Shown here piece by piece: positions 19,152-26,784 of a stretch of 64,000 nucleotides of DNA. This DNA is from Flavobacterium sp. GTDB taxonomy: Bacteria; Bacteroidota; Bacteroidia; Flavobacteriales; Flavobacteriaceae. The stretch is from positions 991,001 through 1,055,000 of the forward strand of contig NZ_JBCNKR010000004.1 of NCBI RefSeq assembly GCF_039595935.1, given 5' to 3'. Position 1 is the stretch's first letter. Each line of letters starts with the position of its first letter. Below the pieces are notes generated by a model. It worked only from the letters and a program-made list of their open reading frames with translations. It was not told the DNA's origin and did not search any database. The translations under genes and the position numbers were made by a program.

Positions 19152-19213
19152 AAACACGAATTTCACAGATTTCACGGATTAGTTCGTGATAATTTGTGAA
19201 ATTTGTGTTTTTT
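19152..19213 (+). terminator. Long hairpin with T-run between glutaminyl cyclase and hutI
   Basis: AAACACGAATTTCACA (19152-19167) pairs with TGTGAAATTTGTGTTT (19195-19210), with an inner TCACG/CGTGA stem, then Ts. The CACGAATTTCAC-type sequence also resembles interspersed repeats common in Flavobacterium, so it may be both repeat and terminator. Confidence 0.65.
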
Positions 19214-19241
19214 ACTATTCTCAAAATACTAAATCTATATA

Positions 19242-20477
19242 ATGATCACATTAATAAAAAATATACAAGAACTGCTTCAGGTTCGTGAAACTTCCGTTTC
19301 TAAAGTTTCGGGAGCTGAAATGGCAGAACTTCCGACTATTAAAAATGCATTTTTAATACTAAACGATAATATAATCGCAGATTTTGGTTCTATGGAAAAT
19401 CTTCCTGAAATCAAAGCTGATAAAGTTATTAATGCTGCTGGTCGTGTCGTGCTTCCAACTTGGTGCGACAGCCACACGCATATTGTGTATGCTGGAAATC
19501 GCGAACAGGAATTTGTAGACCGAATTAATGGATTATCTTATGAAGAAATTGCCAATCGCGGTGGCGGAATTTTAAATTCGGCTAAAAAATTAAATGAAAC
19601 TTCTGAAGAAGAAATTTACGAGCAGTCAAAACTTCGATTAGAAGAAGTAATGCATCTAGGAACCGGAGCGGTTGAAATAAAATCAGGCTACGGACTCACA
19701 ATTGAAGGCGAATTAAAAATGCTTCGTGTTATTAAAAAACTGGCCGAAAATTATCCAATTGCTATAAAAGCAACTTTTCTGGGCGCACATGCTTTTCCCA
19801 CTCATTACAAAGAAAATAAAACAGGTTACATTGATGAGATCATCACGAAAATGCTTCCTGAAATTGCTCAAAATAAACTAGCGGATTATGTGGACGTTTT
19901 CTGCGAAAGCGGTTATTTTTCTGTAGAAGAAACAGAAAAAATCATGCAGGCGGGAATTGATTTCGGCTTAAAGCCAAAAATCCACGTAAACCAGTTTAAT
20001 TCTATTGGCGGAATTCAGGCTGGTGTTAAATTTAAGGCTCTTTCTGTCGATCATCTCGAAATAATGAATCCGGAAGATATTGAAGCTTTAAAGAATACCG
20101 AAACAATGCCGGTTGCTTTGCCTTCTTGTTCTTATTTTTTGAGTATTCCGTACACGCCGGCCCGCGGGATGATTAATGCCGGGCTGCCTTTAGCATTAGC
20201 CACCGATTTCAATCCGGGTTCTACTCCATCCGGAAATATGAATTTTGTTGTTGCAACAGCATGCATTAAAATGAAAATGACTCCGGAAGAAGCTATAAAT
20301 GCTGCCACAATAAACGGCGCCTACGCAATGGGACTTTCTGAAACTCACGGAAGTATTACAAAAGGTAAAAAAGCCAATTTAATTATAACCAAACCCATTT
20401 CTTCTTATTATCAAATTCCTTATGCTTTCGGAAGCAATTTGATTGAAGATGTAATTATTGAGGGCGAAATTATTTAA
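19242..20477 (+). CDS. hutI: Imidazolonepropionase (histidine degradation)
   Basis: 411 residues of the amidohydrolase superfamily. The metal-binding HTH motif is at 78-80 (WCDSHTHIVYAGNR), followed by FVDRINGLSYEEIANRGGG, which is diagnostic for HutI. Later metal and substrate residues lie in LGAHAFP, KIHVNQF and LATDFNPGS. It hydrolyses imidazolonepropionate to N-formimidoyl-L-glutamate in the cytoplasm. The next step, HutG, is encoded at 21658-22704. The two genes are on the same strand but are interrupted by a gene on the opposite strand and a terminator, so they are not one simple operon here. Confidence 0.95.
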   Translation: MITLIKNIQELLQVRETSVSKVSGAEMAELPTIKNAFLILNDNIIADFGSMENLPEIKADKVINAAGRVVLPTWCDSHTHIVYAGNREQEFVDRINGLSYEEIANRGGGILNSAKKLNETSEEEIYEQSKLRLEEVMHLGTGAVEIKSGYGLTIEGELKMLRVIKKLAENYPIAIKATFLGAHAFPTHYKENKTGYIDEIITKMLPEIAQNKLADYVDVFCESGYFSVEETEKIMQAGIDFGLKPKIHVNQFNSIGGIQAGVKFKALSVDHLEIMNPEDIEALKNTETMPVALPSCSYFLSIPYTPARGMINAGLPLALATDFNPGSTPSGNMNFVVATACIKMKMTPEEAINAATINGAYAMGLSETHGSITKGKKANLIITKPISSYYQIPYAFGSNLIEDVIIEGEII

Positions 20478-20503
20478 TAACAATATATTATAAAATTGAC
20501 CGC

Positions 20504-20587
20504 AGCGGTTGAAACCGCTCCCTTTGTCAAAAGCTTACAATCATTAAATTCCTCAAGAAAAACATAGCCCGTGGTTTCAACCACGGG
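20504..20587. repeat. Pair of REP-like palindromes in opposite orientation
   Basis: AGCGGTTGAAACCGCT (20504-20519) and CCCGTGGTTTCAACCACGGG (20568-20587) are GC-rich palindromes. Their cores GGTTGAAACC and GGTTTCAACC are reverse complements, as in paired REP (REPIN-type) elements. A shorter relative (GCGG-CTTAAAA-CCGC) lies just after hutG near 22712. Confidence 0.7.
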
Positions 20588-20611
20588 AAACCATTATAAA
20601 GTTTCATTAAA

Positions 20612-20649
20612 CAAAAAAAGGTCTGCAAACAAATCTGCAGACCTTTTTT
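20612..20649. terminator. Bidirectional terminator between hutI and the coiled-coil gene
   Basis: AAAAAAGGTCTGCA pairs with TGCAGACCTTTTTT around an 8-nt loop. The A-run and T-run on the two sides allow termination on both strands. Confidence 0.9.
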
Positions 20650-20678
20650 ATGTGGTATTTATTTTGCGAGATTGAATA

Positions 20679-21560
20679 TTATCTCAAGCTGAAACTAGTT
20701 TTAGAAACTAATTCGTCGTTATCAAAAACATTGATAAAGTAAGTTCCTTTTACGAAATCTTTTCCTGGTAAATCTTGTACAACATTTACAGATTTGTTTT
20801 CGTATTGAACTGTAGTTTTGAAACTGTAAGTTAATGAGTTATCACCAAAACTTTCTGTTTTTTTATCTCCTAAAACATTGTTTTTAGCATCAATAACTTG
20901 TACATAATACGTTTTATCACCAGATTTTGCAATTTGGTTTTCAGCAATAGTAAAACTAATTTTTAAAACATCAGCACGGCTTGCTTTATCTGTTTCAATT
21001 TGTTTTCCAGAGCTTCTTAATTTGTAAGCTGCAGTTTTAGTGTTTAAAATTGATAATTTAGAACCTCTTTCAACTGTTTTTGCCAGCTCTTCATTTTGAC
21101 CTACAAGTACTTCGTTATATTTTTTAGACTCTCCTAAAACTACAATTGTACTGTCTCTTTGAGTTGTCAAAACACCATTTTGTTTTTTCAGCTCATCGTT
21201 TTCAGCAACTAAAGTTTTCATTTTACCCTGCATTGCCTGAACTTGAGATCTGTATTTAGAAACGTCGCCTTTAGATTTATTTAAATCTGCCATTAAAGCG
21301 ACAACTTTATCTCTTTCCTGAATTAATTCATCAGACATTGACGTGTTTTCAGCAATTGCAGCATCATACGTTGCTTTTAATTCCTGTAAATCTTTCATAA
21401 CAGATTCTTTTTCTGTCATTGACGTTGTCAATTCCGTTTTAACTACTTCAGTATCAGAAGAAAGTTTAAAAATATACACTAAGCTACCAATCAGTAGGAC
21501 TGCTAAAACCGCTATTACCGCTTTTAGACTTGAATTGTTGTTGTTCTTTGGGTTTTCCAT
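20679..21560 (-). CDS. Single-pass membrane protein with long coiled coil, function unknown
   Basis: 293 residues: a short cytoplasmic N-terminus rich in Asn, one membrane helix (about 13-31, AVIAVLAVLLIGSLVYIF), then a coiled coil (about 35-165) rich in Glu, Lys and Asp heptads. The C-terminal globular part (about 185-293) contains VLKISFTIAENQIAKSGDK and ends in beta-like segments (GTYFINVFDNDELVSKTSFSL). I recognise it as a flavobacterial conserved type without known function. The coiled coil often causes misleading labels such as chromosome partition protein. It stands alone on the minus strand between hutI and hutG, with its own terminator. Confidence 0.82.
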   Translation of the reverse strand: MENPKNNNNSSLKAVIAVLAVLLIGSLVYIFKLSSDTEVVKTELTTSMTEKESVMKDLQELKATYDAAIAENTSMSDELIQERDKVVALMADLNKSKGDVSKYRSQVQAMQGKMKTLVAENDELKKQNGVLTTQRDSTIVVLGESKKYNEVLVGQNEELAKTVERGSKLSILNTKTAAYKLRSSGKQIETDKASRADVLKISFTIAENQIAKSGDKTYYVQVIDAKNNVLGDKKTESFGDNSLTYSFKTTVQYENKSVNVVQDLPGKDFVKGTYFINVFDNDELVSKTSFSLR

Positions 21561-21657
21561 ATTGAATAATTTTCTTTAATAACAAATTTAAGAATTAATA
21601 TATGTTAATAACGTAAGTTGTAACAATTATATTATTTTTGGAAAATAAATTTTTTTC

Positions 21658-22704
21658 ATGGAGAAATTAGTTCCTTTTACTGTCAATGATTTGGCAAAAG
21701 TCACAAATCATCGTAGTGGTGAAATAAAATTCGGCGAAAAAATGATTGTCATTCCAAAAGGAGCTGATAAAATCAAATTTTTGCACGAATCGGAGGCGAA
21801 GTATGTATTATTAGGAATTCCGGAAGATATTGGGGTGCGTGCTAATTACGGCAGACCCGGAGCAGCTTCGGCATGGGAAAATGCAATTAAAAGTATTGCC
21901 AATATTCAGCATAACCGTTTTTCTAAAGGAAGTCAGATTATTGTTCTGGGGCAGCTGGATGTTGCTCAGGAAATGCGCGATGTTGAAAATTTAGATTTTA
22001 ATGACATTGATGATCGTTCAAAACTAAGTCAGCTGGTTGAAAAAATTGACAAAGAGGTTTCGCATATCATTTTTACTATAATTAAAGCAGGTAAAACGCC
22101 AATTATTATAGGAGGCGGACATAATAATGCTTACGGTAACATTAAAGGTTCGGCTTTAGCCAAAGGAAAACCTATCAACGCCATTAATTTTGATGCCCAT
22201 TCTGATTTTAGAATTCTGGAAGGGCGCCATAGCGGAAATGGTTTCTCGTATGCGTATGAAGAAGGATTTCTAAAAAAATATTTCATTTTCGGACTTCATG
22301 AAAATTATACTTCAAAAAGTGTTTTAGACATTATTAAAAAACTTGAAGATCGTGTTCGTTATAATACTTACGACAGCGTAAATATTCGTAAAGAAAAAGA
22401 TTTTGAAAGAGAAATGGCGCTAGCTCTTGAATTTATTAAAACCGATTCATTTGGAATTGAAATTGATCTTGACGCAATTCCAAATATTGCCAGCAGTGCT
22501 ATGACTATAAGCGGTTTTTCGGTCGAAGAATTAAGACGATTTATTACATTTTTTGGTCAGAATAGAAATGCAGCTTATTTGCATATCTGCGAAGGTGCAC
22601 CAGATTTAGCCGATTCTCCAAACAATAATTTAATTGGAAAATTAATTGGTTATTTGATTACCGATTTTATCAAGGCCAATAACGAAAAAGAGAAAACCCA
22701 ATGA
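21658..22704 (+). CDS. hutG: Formimidoylglutamase (arginase/ureohydrolase family)
   Basis: 348 residues with the ureohydrolase metal motifs: GGGHNNAYGN (152-161, His155), NFDAHSDFR (178-185; Asp179, His181, Asp183) and EIDLDAI (268-274). These bind a binuclear manganese centre. The family hydrolyses guanidino or formimidoyl groups, and the presence of hutI 1.2 kb upstream supports N-formimidoylglutamate as substrate rather than arginine. GGGHNN in place of the usual GGDHS is a Bacteroidota-type variation and keeps the His ligand. A short palindrome follows the stop codon. Confidence 0.87.
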   Translation: MEKLVPFTVNDLAKVTNHRSGEIKFGEKMIVIPKGADKIKFLHESEAKYVLLGIPEDIGVRANYGRPGAASAWENAIKSIANIQHNRFSKGSQIIVLGQLDVAQEMRDVENLDFNDIDDRSKLSQLVEKIDKEVSHIIFTIIKAGKTPIIIGGGHNNAYGNIKGSALAKGKPINAINFDAHSDFRILEGRHSGNGFSYAYEEGFLKKYFIFGLHENYTSKSVLDIIKKLEDRVRYNTYDSVNIRKEKDFEREMALALEFIKTDSFGIEIDLDAIPNIASSAMTISGFSVEELRRFITFFGQNRNAAYLHICEGAPDLADSPNNNLIGKLIGYLITDFIKANNEKEKTQ

Positions 22705-22777
22705 AGAGCAAGCGGCTTAAAACCGCATATTTCCCAAATAATAAAAGATTCAAATAAACGATTGACTGAATAAAACC

Positions 22778-22785
22778 TATCTTTG
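22778..22785 (+). promoter_or_regulatory. Consensus -7 box of the DEAD-box helicase gene
   Basis: TATCTTTG matches TAnnTTTG exactly and lies about 45 bp before the ATG at 22831. A TTG at 22762-22764 is closer than the normal -33 spacing, so only the -7 element is convincing. Confidence 0.55.
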
Positions 22786-22830
22786 CACAGATTTTAGTAC
22801 TTAAAACTAAAAATTCTTAATTAATAAGAT

Positions 22831-24078
22831 ATGTTATTCGAAGATTTATCACTTTCAAAAAGTATACAAAGAGCTGTATTTGAAGAAGGCTATACAAACC
22901 CTACTCCAATTCAGGAAAAATCTATTCCGATTGTTTTATCCGGACGTGATTTGATTGGCTGCGCTCAAACAGGTACCGGAAAAACTGCAGCATTTGCAAT
23001 TCCTATTATACATCAATTACACCGAATTGTTGGTTCATCAAAAAAAGCAAAACAAATTCGTGCGCTTGTTGTAACACCAACACGTGAGCTGGCTGTTCAG
23101 ATTGGACAGAGTTTTGATACTTATTCTAAATACACCAATTTAACGCAATTGACCATTTTTGGAGGAGTTTCACAAAATCCGCAGGTTGATGCTTTAAAAA
23201 ATGGTATTGATATTTTGGTGGCGACTCCCGGCCGATTATTAGATCTGCATAAACAAGGTTTTCTTGATTTGAATCATCTGCATACTTTAGTATTAGATGA
23301 AGCGGATCAAATGCTGGATATGGGTTTTATAAATGATGTAAAAAAGATTGTAAAACTTACGCCAAAAAACAGACAAACTTTATTGTTTTCTGCAACAATG
23401 CCTCTTGCTATTCTTGAATTGGCAGAAATGTTTCTGCAGGATCCTGAGAGAGTTGAAGTTTCTCCCGTTTCATCTACTGCAGAAAATGTAGAACAGCGTA
23501 TTTATTTTGTTGATAAAACAGAAAAAAGAAACCTGCTGTATCATTTGATCAAAAATGAAAATTTATCAAACGTACTTGTTTTTTCAAGAACAAAACACGG
23601 TGCTGATAATGTTGTAAAAGCACTTCGTAAAAAAGATATTCCGGCCGAAGCTATTCATGGCGACAAATCGCAAAATGCGAGACAACGTGTTCTGGATGCT
23701 TTCAAAAACAAAGAAGTTGGTGTTTTGGTTGCTACTGACATTGCTGCCAGAGGAATTGACATTGAACAGCTTCCGTATGTTATCAACTTTGATTTACCAA
23801 ATATTCCTGAAACTTACGTGCACAGAATTGGTCGTACCGGACGTGCCGGAAATGGCGGTATTGCGATTTCTTTCTGCGGAAAAGACGAAGAGCCTTACTG
23901 GAAAGATATTAAGAAATTAATAAAAGTTGATGTAAAAATTATTTCAGACCATCCGTATCAATGGCATGCCGGAAGTCCTGAAGCCGGAGAAAAACCGAAA
24001 AACTCAAACAGAAGCGGCGGTGCTCATAAATCGAGAAAATCAAATACTTCTAAAAAGAATAAAAAACGCTGGTATTAA
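22831..24078 (+). CDS. DEAD-box ATP-dependent RNA helicase (RhlE-like)
   Basis: A 415-residue two-domain helicase: Q-motif region TPIQEKSIP, Walker A AQTGTGKT (45-52), PTREL, DEAD at 156-159, SAT, ARGIDIEQLPYVINFD and HRIGRTGRAG. The tail after about residue 375 is basic and low-complexity (KSRKSNTSKKNKKRWY), a usual RNA-binding extension in RhlE-type proteins that act in ribosome assembly and cold adaptation. Its stop codon lies in the loop of the terminator shared with the convergent histidine kinase, and the two coding regions overlap by 4 bp. Confidence 0.94.
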   Translation: MLFEDLSLSKSIQRAVFEEGYTNPTPIQEKSIPIVLSGRDLIGCAQTGTGKTAAFAIPIIHQLHRIVGSSKKAKQIRALVVTPTRELAVQIGQSFDTYSKYTNLTQLTIFGGVSQNPQVDALKNGIDILVATPGRLLDLHKQGFLDLNHLHTLVLDEADQMLDMGFINDVKKIVKLTPKNRQTLLFSATMPLAILELAEMFLQDPERVEVSPVSSTAENVEQRIYFVDKTEKRNLLYHLIKNENLSNVLVFSRTKHGADNVVKALRKKDIPAEAIHGDKSQNARQRVLDAFKNKEVGVLVATDIAARGIDIEQLPYVINFDLPNIPETYVHRIGRTGRAGNGGIAISFCGKDEEPYWKDIKKLIKVDVKIISDHPYQWHAGSPEAGEKPKNSNRSGGAHKSRKSNTSKKNKKRWY

Positions 24079-24090
24079 CCAGCGTTTTTT
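24061..24090. terminator. Bidirectional terminator embedded in the ends of two convergent genes
   Basis: AAAAAACGCTGGT-ATTA-ACCAGCGTTTTTT is a 13-bp stem. The stop codons of the helicase (24076-24078) and the kinase (24075-24077) both fall at the loop, so each arm is coding sequence for one of the two proteins. Confidence 0.93.
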
Positions 24091-26261
24091 GATTCGTTTA
24101 TTAGGTAATTTAAAATTTTAAAGAGCTTAACCGGTTCAAAAGGTTTCACAATTATATCGTTCATTCCTGCAGAAATGGCTTCATCTGTGATTTCGTCTTT
24201 ATCAAAAGCTGTCAATGCAACAACTGGTGTTTTTAAGCCCAGCTGACGAATTCTTTTTGTGGTTTCGAATCCGTTCATCAGCGGCATGTTAATATCCATC
24301 AAAATAAGATCAAACTGCTCATTTTCTAATATAGTAAGAGCACCAAAACCATCGTCTACTACTTTACATACAAAGTTGTTCTTTTCGATAATTTTCTTGG
24401 TCACTAACTGATTGATCTGATTATCTTCTACAATAAGAATTTTATATATATCACTCGAAGTTAAATCAACTTCAATATCTTCAATAATTTTCTTCGTTTT
24501 TTGAGGATCATGCTCAAAAGGAATGACGAATGAGAATGAAGTTCCGGCTCCCAGATCGCTTTCCAGAGTAATGGAGCTTCCAAAAAGTCCCAATAATCTT
24601 TTTACAATACTAAGACCAAGTCCTGTGCCCTGATAATCTTCGTCTTTTCTTCCTACCTGAACAAATTTTTCAAATATTTTGTTTTGATCTACAGCGGCGA
24701 TTCCAACTCCGTTATCTTTTATTAAAAAGTCCAGATAATGAAATTTCCCTTCTACTTTGTCAAGTCTTACGATTATTTCAACTTCTCCGTCTTTAGTAAA
24801 TTTCAATGCATTACTTACCAAGTTCATCAAAATCTGCGCTAAACGAAGTTTGTCTCCAATCAAATACTCAGGAATATCAACATCGATAGCGACGTTAATT
24901 TTATTATTATTTTTTTGAGCCAAAAATGACAGTGAATTTTTAATTACTGTAATTTCATCCGATATATTAAATGTTAAACTCTCCAAAACCACTTTATTCT
25001 CTTCTATTTTATTAATCTGCAGAATATCGTTTACCAAAGACAATAAATATCGGGCCGAAAATTTTAAGGCGCTTAAATGCTGGCTTTGCGATAATTCTTT
25101 ATGTTCTTCCAGAAGCATATTTGTAATTCCGACAACACCATACAGCGGAGTACGTAATTCATGGCTTATAGTAGAAATAAATTGAGTTTTGAGCAACGAG
25201 GCTTCTTCGGCAATTTCTTTTGCTTTTACGAGCTCTAAATTGTGTTTTTTCTTTAACCCAATATTCTTAACTAACGTAACAATTAGGAAAAGAAGTATAA
25301 ATGAGATTAAAATAAACAGGATTACTATAATTCGTGATTTTTTGAGACTCTGGGACTGGGCTGTTTTTTCATTTTCAATTTTCTCAATTTGTCTTTTATA
25401 TTCATCCAGTTCCAGGTTTAAACCAGCCACAGAAGCTTTTTTTAGTTTTTCCTCACTGTATTGTTCTCCGGTAATTTTATTGTAAATGATTAGATTATCA
25501 TAAGCTTCTTTATGCTTACCTATTTTATTTAAAAATCTTGAATATTCTAAATGTGCATATGCTAAATCAGCTTTTTCGCCTTTTGAATCATCTTTTGAAA
25601 TCGCTTTCTTAAAGTATCTATCGGCGTTAATAGTGTCATTTTCACTTGACCAGTACATTCCATTTAAAAAGTTTAAAGCAACATCATCCGATTTTCCTTT
25701 TAAATCATTTTCATGTTTGTTTATGTAAAGTAAATAAGGTAATCCTGCTTTATAATTTCCAATTTTAAAGTACGACCAGACAATATTAAGATTAGTTATA
25801 GCAACTTCTTTCTGATATTTTTGCTGTTTACCAAATTTTAATGATTCTTTGTAATAGGCAATTCCGTGACCGTACATTTTTTTCTCAAAAAAATACAGGT
25901 TTCCCAAATTGCTCGTAATCATCATCCTAAGACTCACAATATTAGATCGTTCGGCATAGTATAACGCTTTTTTATAAAAAAAGATGGCTTTGTTGATTTC
26001 GCCTAAATCATGAAAATTAATCCCTATGATGTTGTAGTTTCTTGAAATTAAAGTATCATTTTTAATATCAAATGCATACTGCAGAGCAATTCCAGATTTT
26101 TTTAAGGATTTTTCGTAATTAGTTTCGTCCAAATAATCACAAGCTTGTTGTGTTAAATCTTTAACTTTTGCAATAGTTACAATTTGGTTTTGAGCTGACG
26201 ACTCAGAACTAAATATGTTTAGAAAAGCAAAAATTAAAAAACAAAATCTATACTGAAGCAT
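24075..26261 (-). CDS. Hybrid sensor histidine kinase with N-terminal TPR domain
   Basis: 728 residues: signal peptide (1-23), tetratricopeptide repeats (about 35-260), a short coiled coil, one membrane helix (310-331), HisKA with phospho-acceptor His367 (FISTISHELRTPL), and HATPase (NLVSNALKFTKDGEV, DNGVGI, GTGLGLSI). A C-terminal receiver domain carries phospho-acceptor Asp656 (LMDINMPLMNG). The periplasmic TPR region would sense a protein or cell-envelope state. It lacks a DNA-binding domain, so output must pass to another protein. It is divergent from the double-glycine peptide at 26565, with 303 bp between them. Whether the two are related is unknown. Confidence 0.95.
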   Translation of the reverse strand: MLQYRFCFLIFAFLNIFSSESSAQNQIVTIAKVKDLTQQACDYLDETNYEKSLKKSGIALQYAFDIKNDTLISRNYNIIGINFHDLGEINKAIFFYKKALYYAERSNIVSLRMMITSNLGNLYFFEKKMYGHGIAYYKESLKFGKQQKYQKEVAITNLNIVWSYFKIGNYKAGLPYLLYINKHENDLKGKSDDVALNFLNGMYWSSENDTINADRYFKKAISKDDSKGEKADLAYAHLEYSRFLNKIGKHKEAYDNLIIYNKITGEQYSEEKLKKASVAGLNLELDEYKRQIEKIENEKTAQSQSLKKSRIIVILFILISFILLFLIVTLVKNIGLKKKHNLELVKAKEIAEEASLLKTQFISTISHELRTPLYGVVGITNMLLEEHKELSQSQHLSALKFSARYLLSLVNDILQINKIEENKVVLESLTFNISDEITVIKNSLSFLAQKNNNKINVAIDVDIPEYLIGDKLRLAQILMNLVSNALKFTKDGEVEIIVRLDKVEGKFHYLDFLIKDNGVGIAAVDQNKIFEKFVQVGRKDEDYQGTGLGLSIVKRLLGLFGSSITLESDLGAGTSFSFVIPFEHDPQKTKKIIEDIEVDLTSSDIYKILIVEDNQINQLVTKKIIEKNNFVCKVVDDGFGALTILENEQFDLILMDINMPLMNGFETTKRIRQLGLKTPVVALTAFDKDEITDEAISAGMNDIIVKPFEPVKLFKILNYLINESKNAG

Positions 26262-26522
26262 AATTTGGGCGTATGTTTATTCAAATATACATTATTATAA
26301 TAATTACACAATAATAGTATTTACCTTAATAATGAAAGATTAAATAATCATTCTTTTTTCTTTGATATTTATTGCAAGGCTTTAGGTAGAATTTTATAAG
26401 AAACATTGAGGTATTACAAAAAATACACAATCATTTTTCCATCAACATATCTGAAAAATATTCAAAGAAAAACTTAAATAAATAAAAAATAATATTATTT
26501 TTAACAAAACCAAAAAACACAA
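26262..26522. other. AT-rich intergenic region between hybrid kinase and small peptide
   Basis: No convincing gene. Both neighbours are transcribed away from it, so it must hold two promoters, but no exact TAnnTTTG box is visible. An open frame on the minus strand here is low-complexity Phe/Leu sequence and overlaps the peptide gene, so it was not accepted. Confidence 0.5.
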
Positions 26523-26548
26523 ACTCCAAGTGTTTAAAAGATTGGAGT
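26523..26548 (+). other. Small hairpin in the leader of the double-glycine peptide gene
   Basis: ACTCCAA (26523-26529) pairs with TTGGAGT (26542-26548) around a 12-nt loop, ending 16 bp before the ATG. It could shield or present the ribosome binding region. It has no T-run and is not a terminator. Confidence 0.45.
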
Positions 26549-26564
26549 ATTAAATCCAAAAAAT

Positions 26565-26693
26565 ATGTTAGATAACCTTTCAAAATTTGAAGAAACAGAA
26601 AAATTAACAAAAGCACAACAAAAAGCAATCACTGGAGGAGATACTCCTGAAGAAAGTGAAGATGCAAGAAAAGGTAAAGTTGCTGCAAAATAA
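26565..26693 (+). CDS. Small peptide with double-glycine (bacteriocin-type) leader
   Basis: A 42-residue reading frame. The first 25 residues (MLDNLSKFEETEKL then TKAQQKAITGG) have the hallmark double-glycine leader pattern: acidic/hydrophobic helix, L-S/T-K-x-Q-Q-K-x-I, then GG. Such leaders are cut after GG by C39-peptidase ABC exporters. The released part would be DTPEESEDARKGKVAAK, 17 residues, hydrophilic, without Cys, Ser/Thr clusters or hydrophobic stretch, so it looks like a signalling peptide or modified-peptide scaffold rather than a pore-forming bacteriocin. No exporter or maturase is in the window. The gene has its own terminator and is flanked by a divergent hybrid kinase. Real coding status rests on the leader match. 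Confidence 0.8.
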   Translation: MLDNLSKFEETEKLTKAQQKAITGGDTPEESEDARKGKVAAK

Positions 26694-26728
26694 ATTCACT
26701 AGTTGATTTTATCAGCTTTATAAAAATC

Positions 26729-26765
26729 AAAAACCGTAACAAACAAAATCTGTTACGGTTTTTTT
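26729..26765. terminator. Bidirectional terminator between small peptide and symporter genes
   Basis: AAAAACCGTAACA (26729-26741) pairs with TGTTACGGTTTTT (26751-26763), flanked by A- and T-runs. It serves the peptide gene and the convergent symporter gene. Confidence 0.92.
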
Positions 26766-26784
26766 ATATTCAAAAAGAAATAAA

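Noticed and set aside
26431-26628. 65-codon minus-strand frame rich in Phe and Leu
   Set aside because: Low-complexity translation of an AT-rich gap. It lies antisense to the double-glycine peptide gene, which has a recognisable leader.
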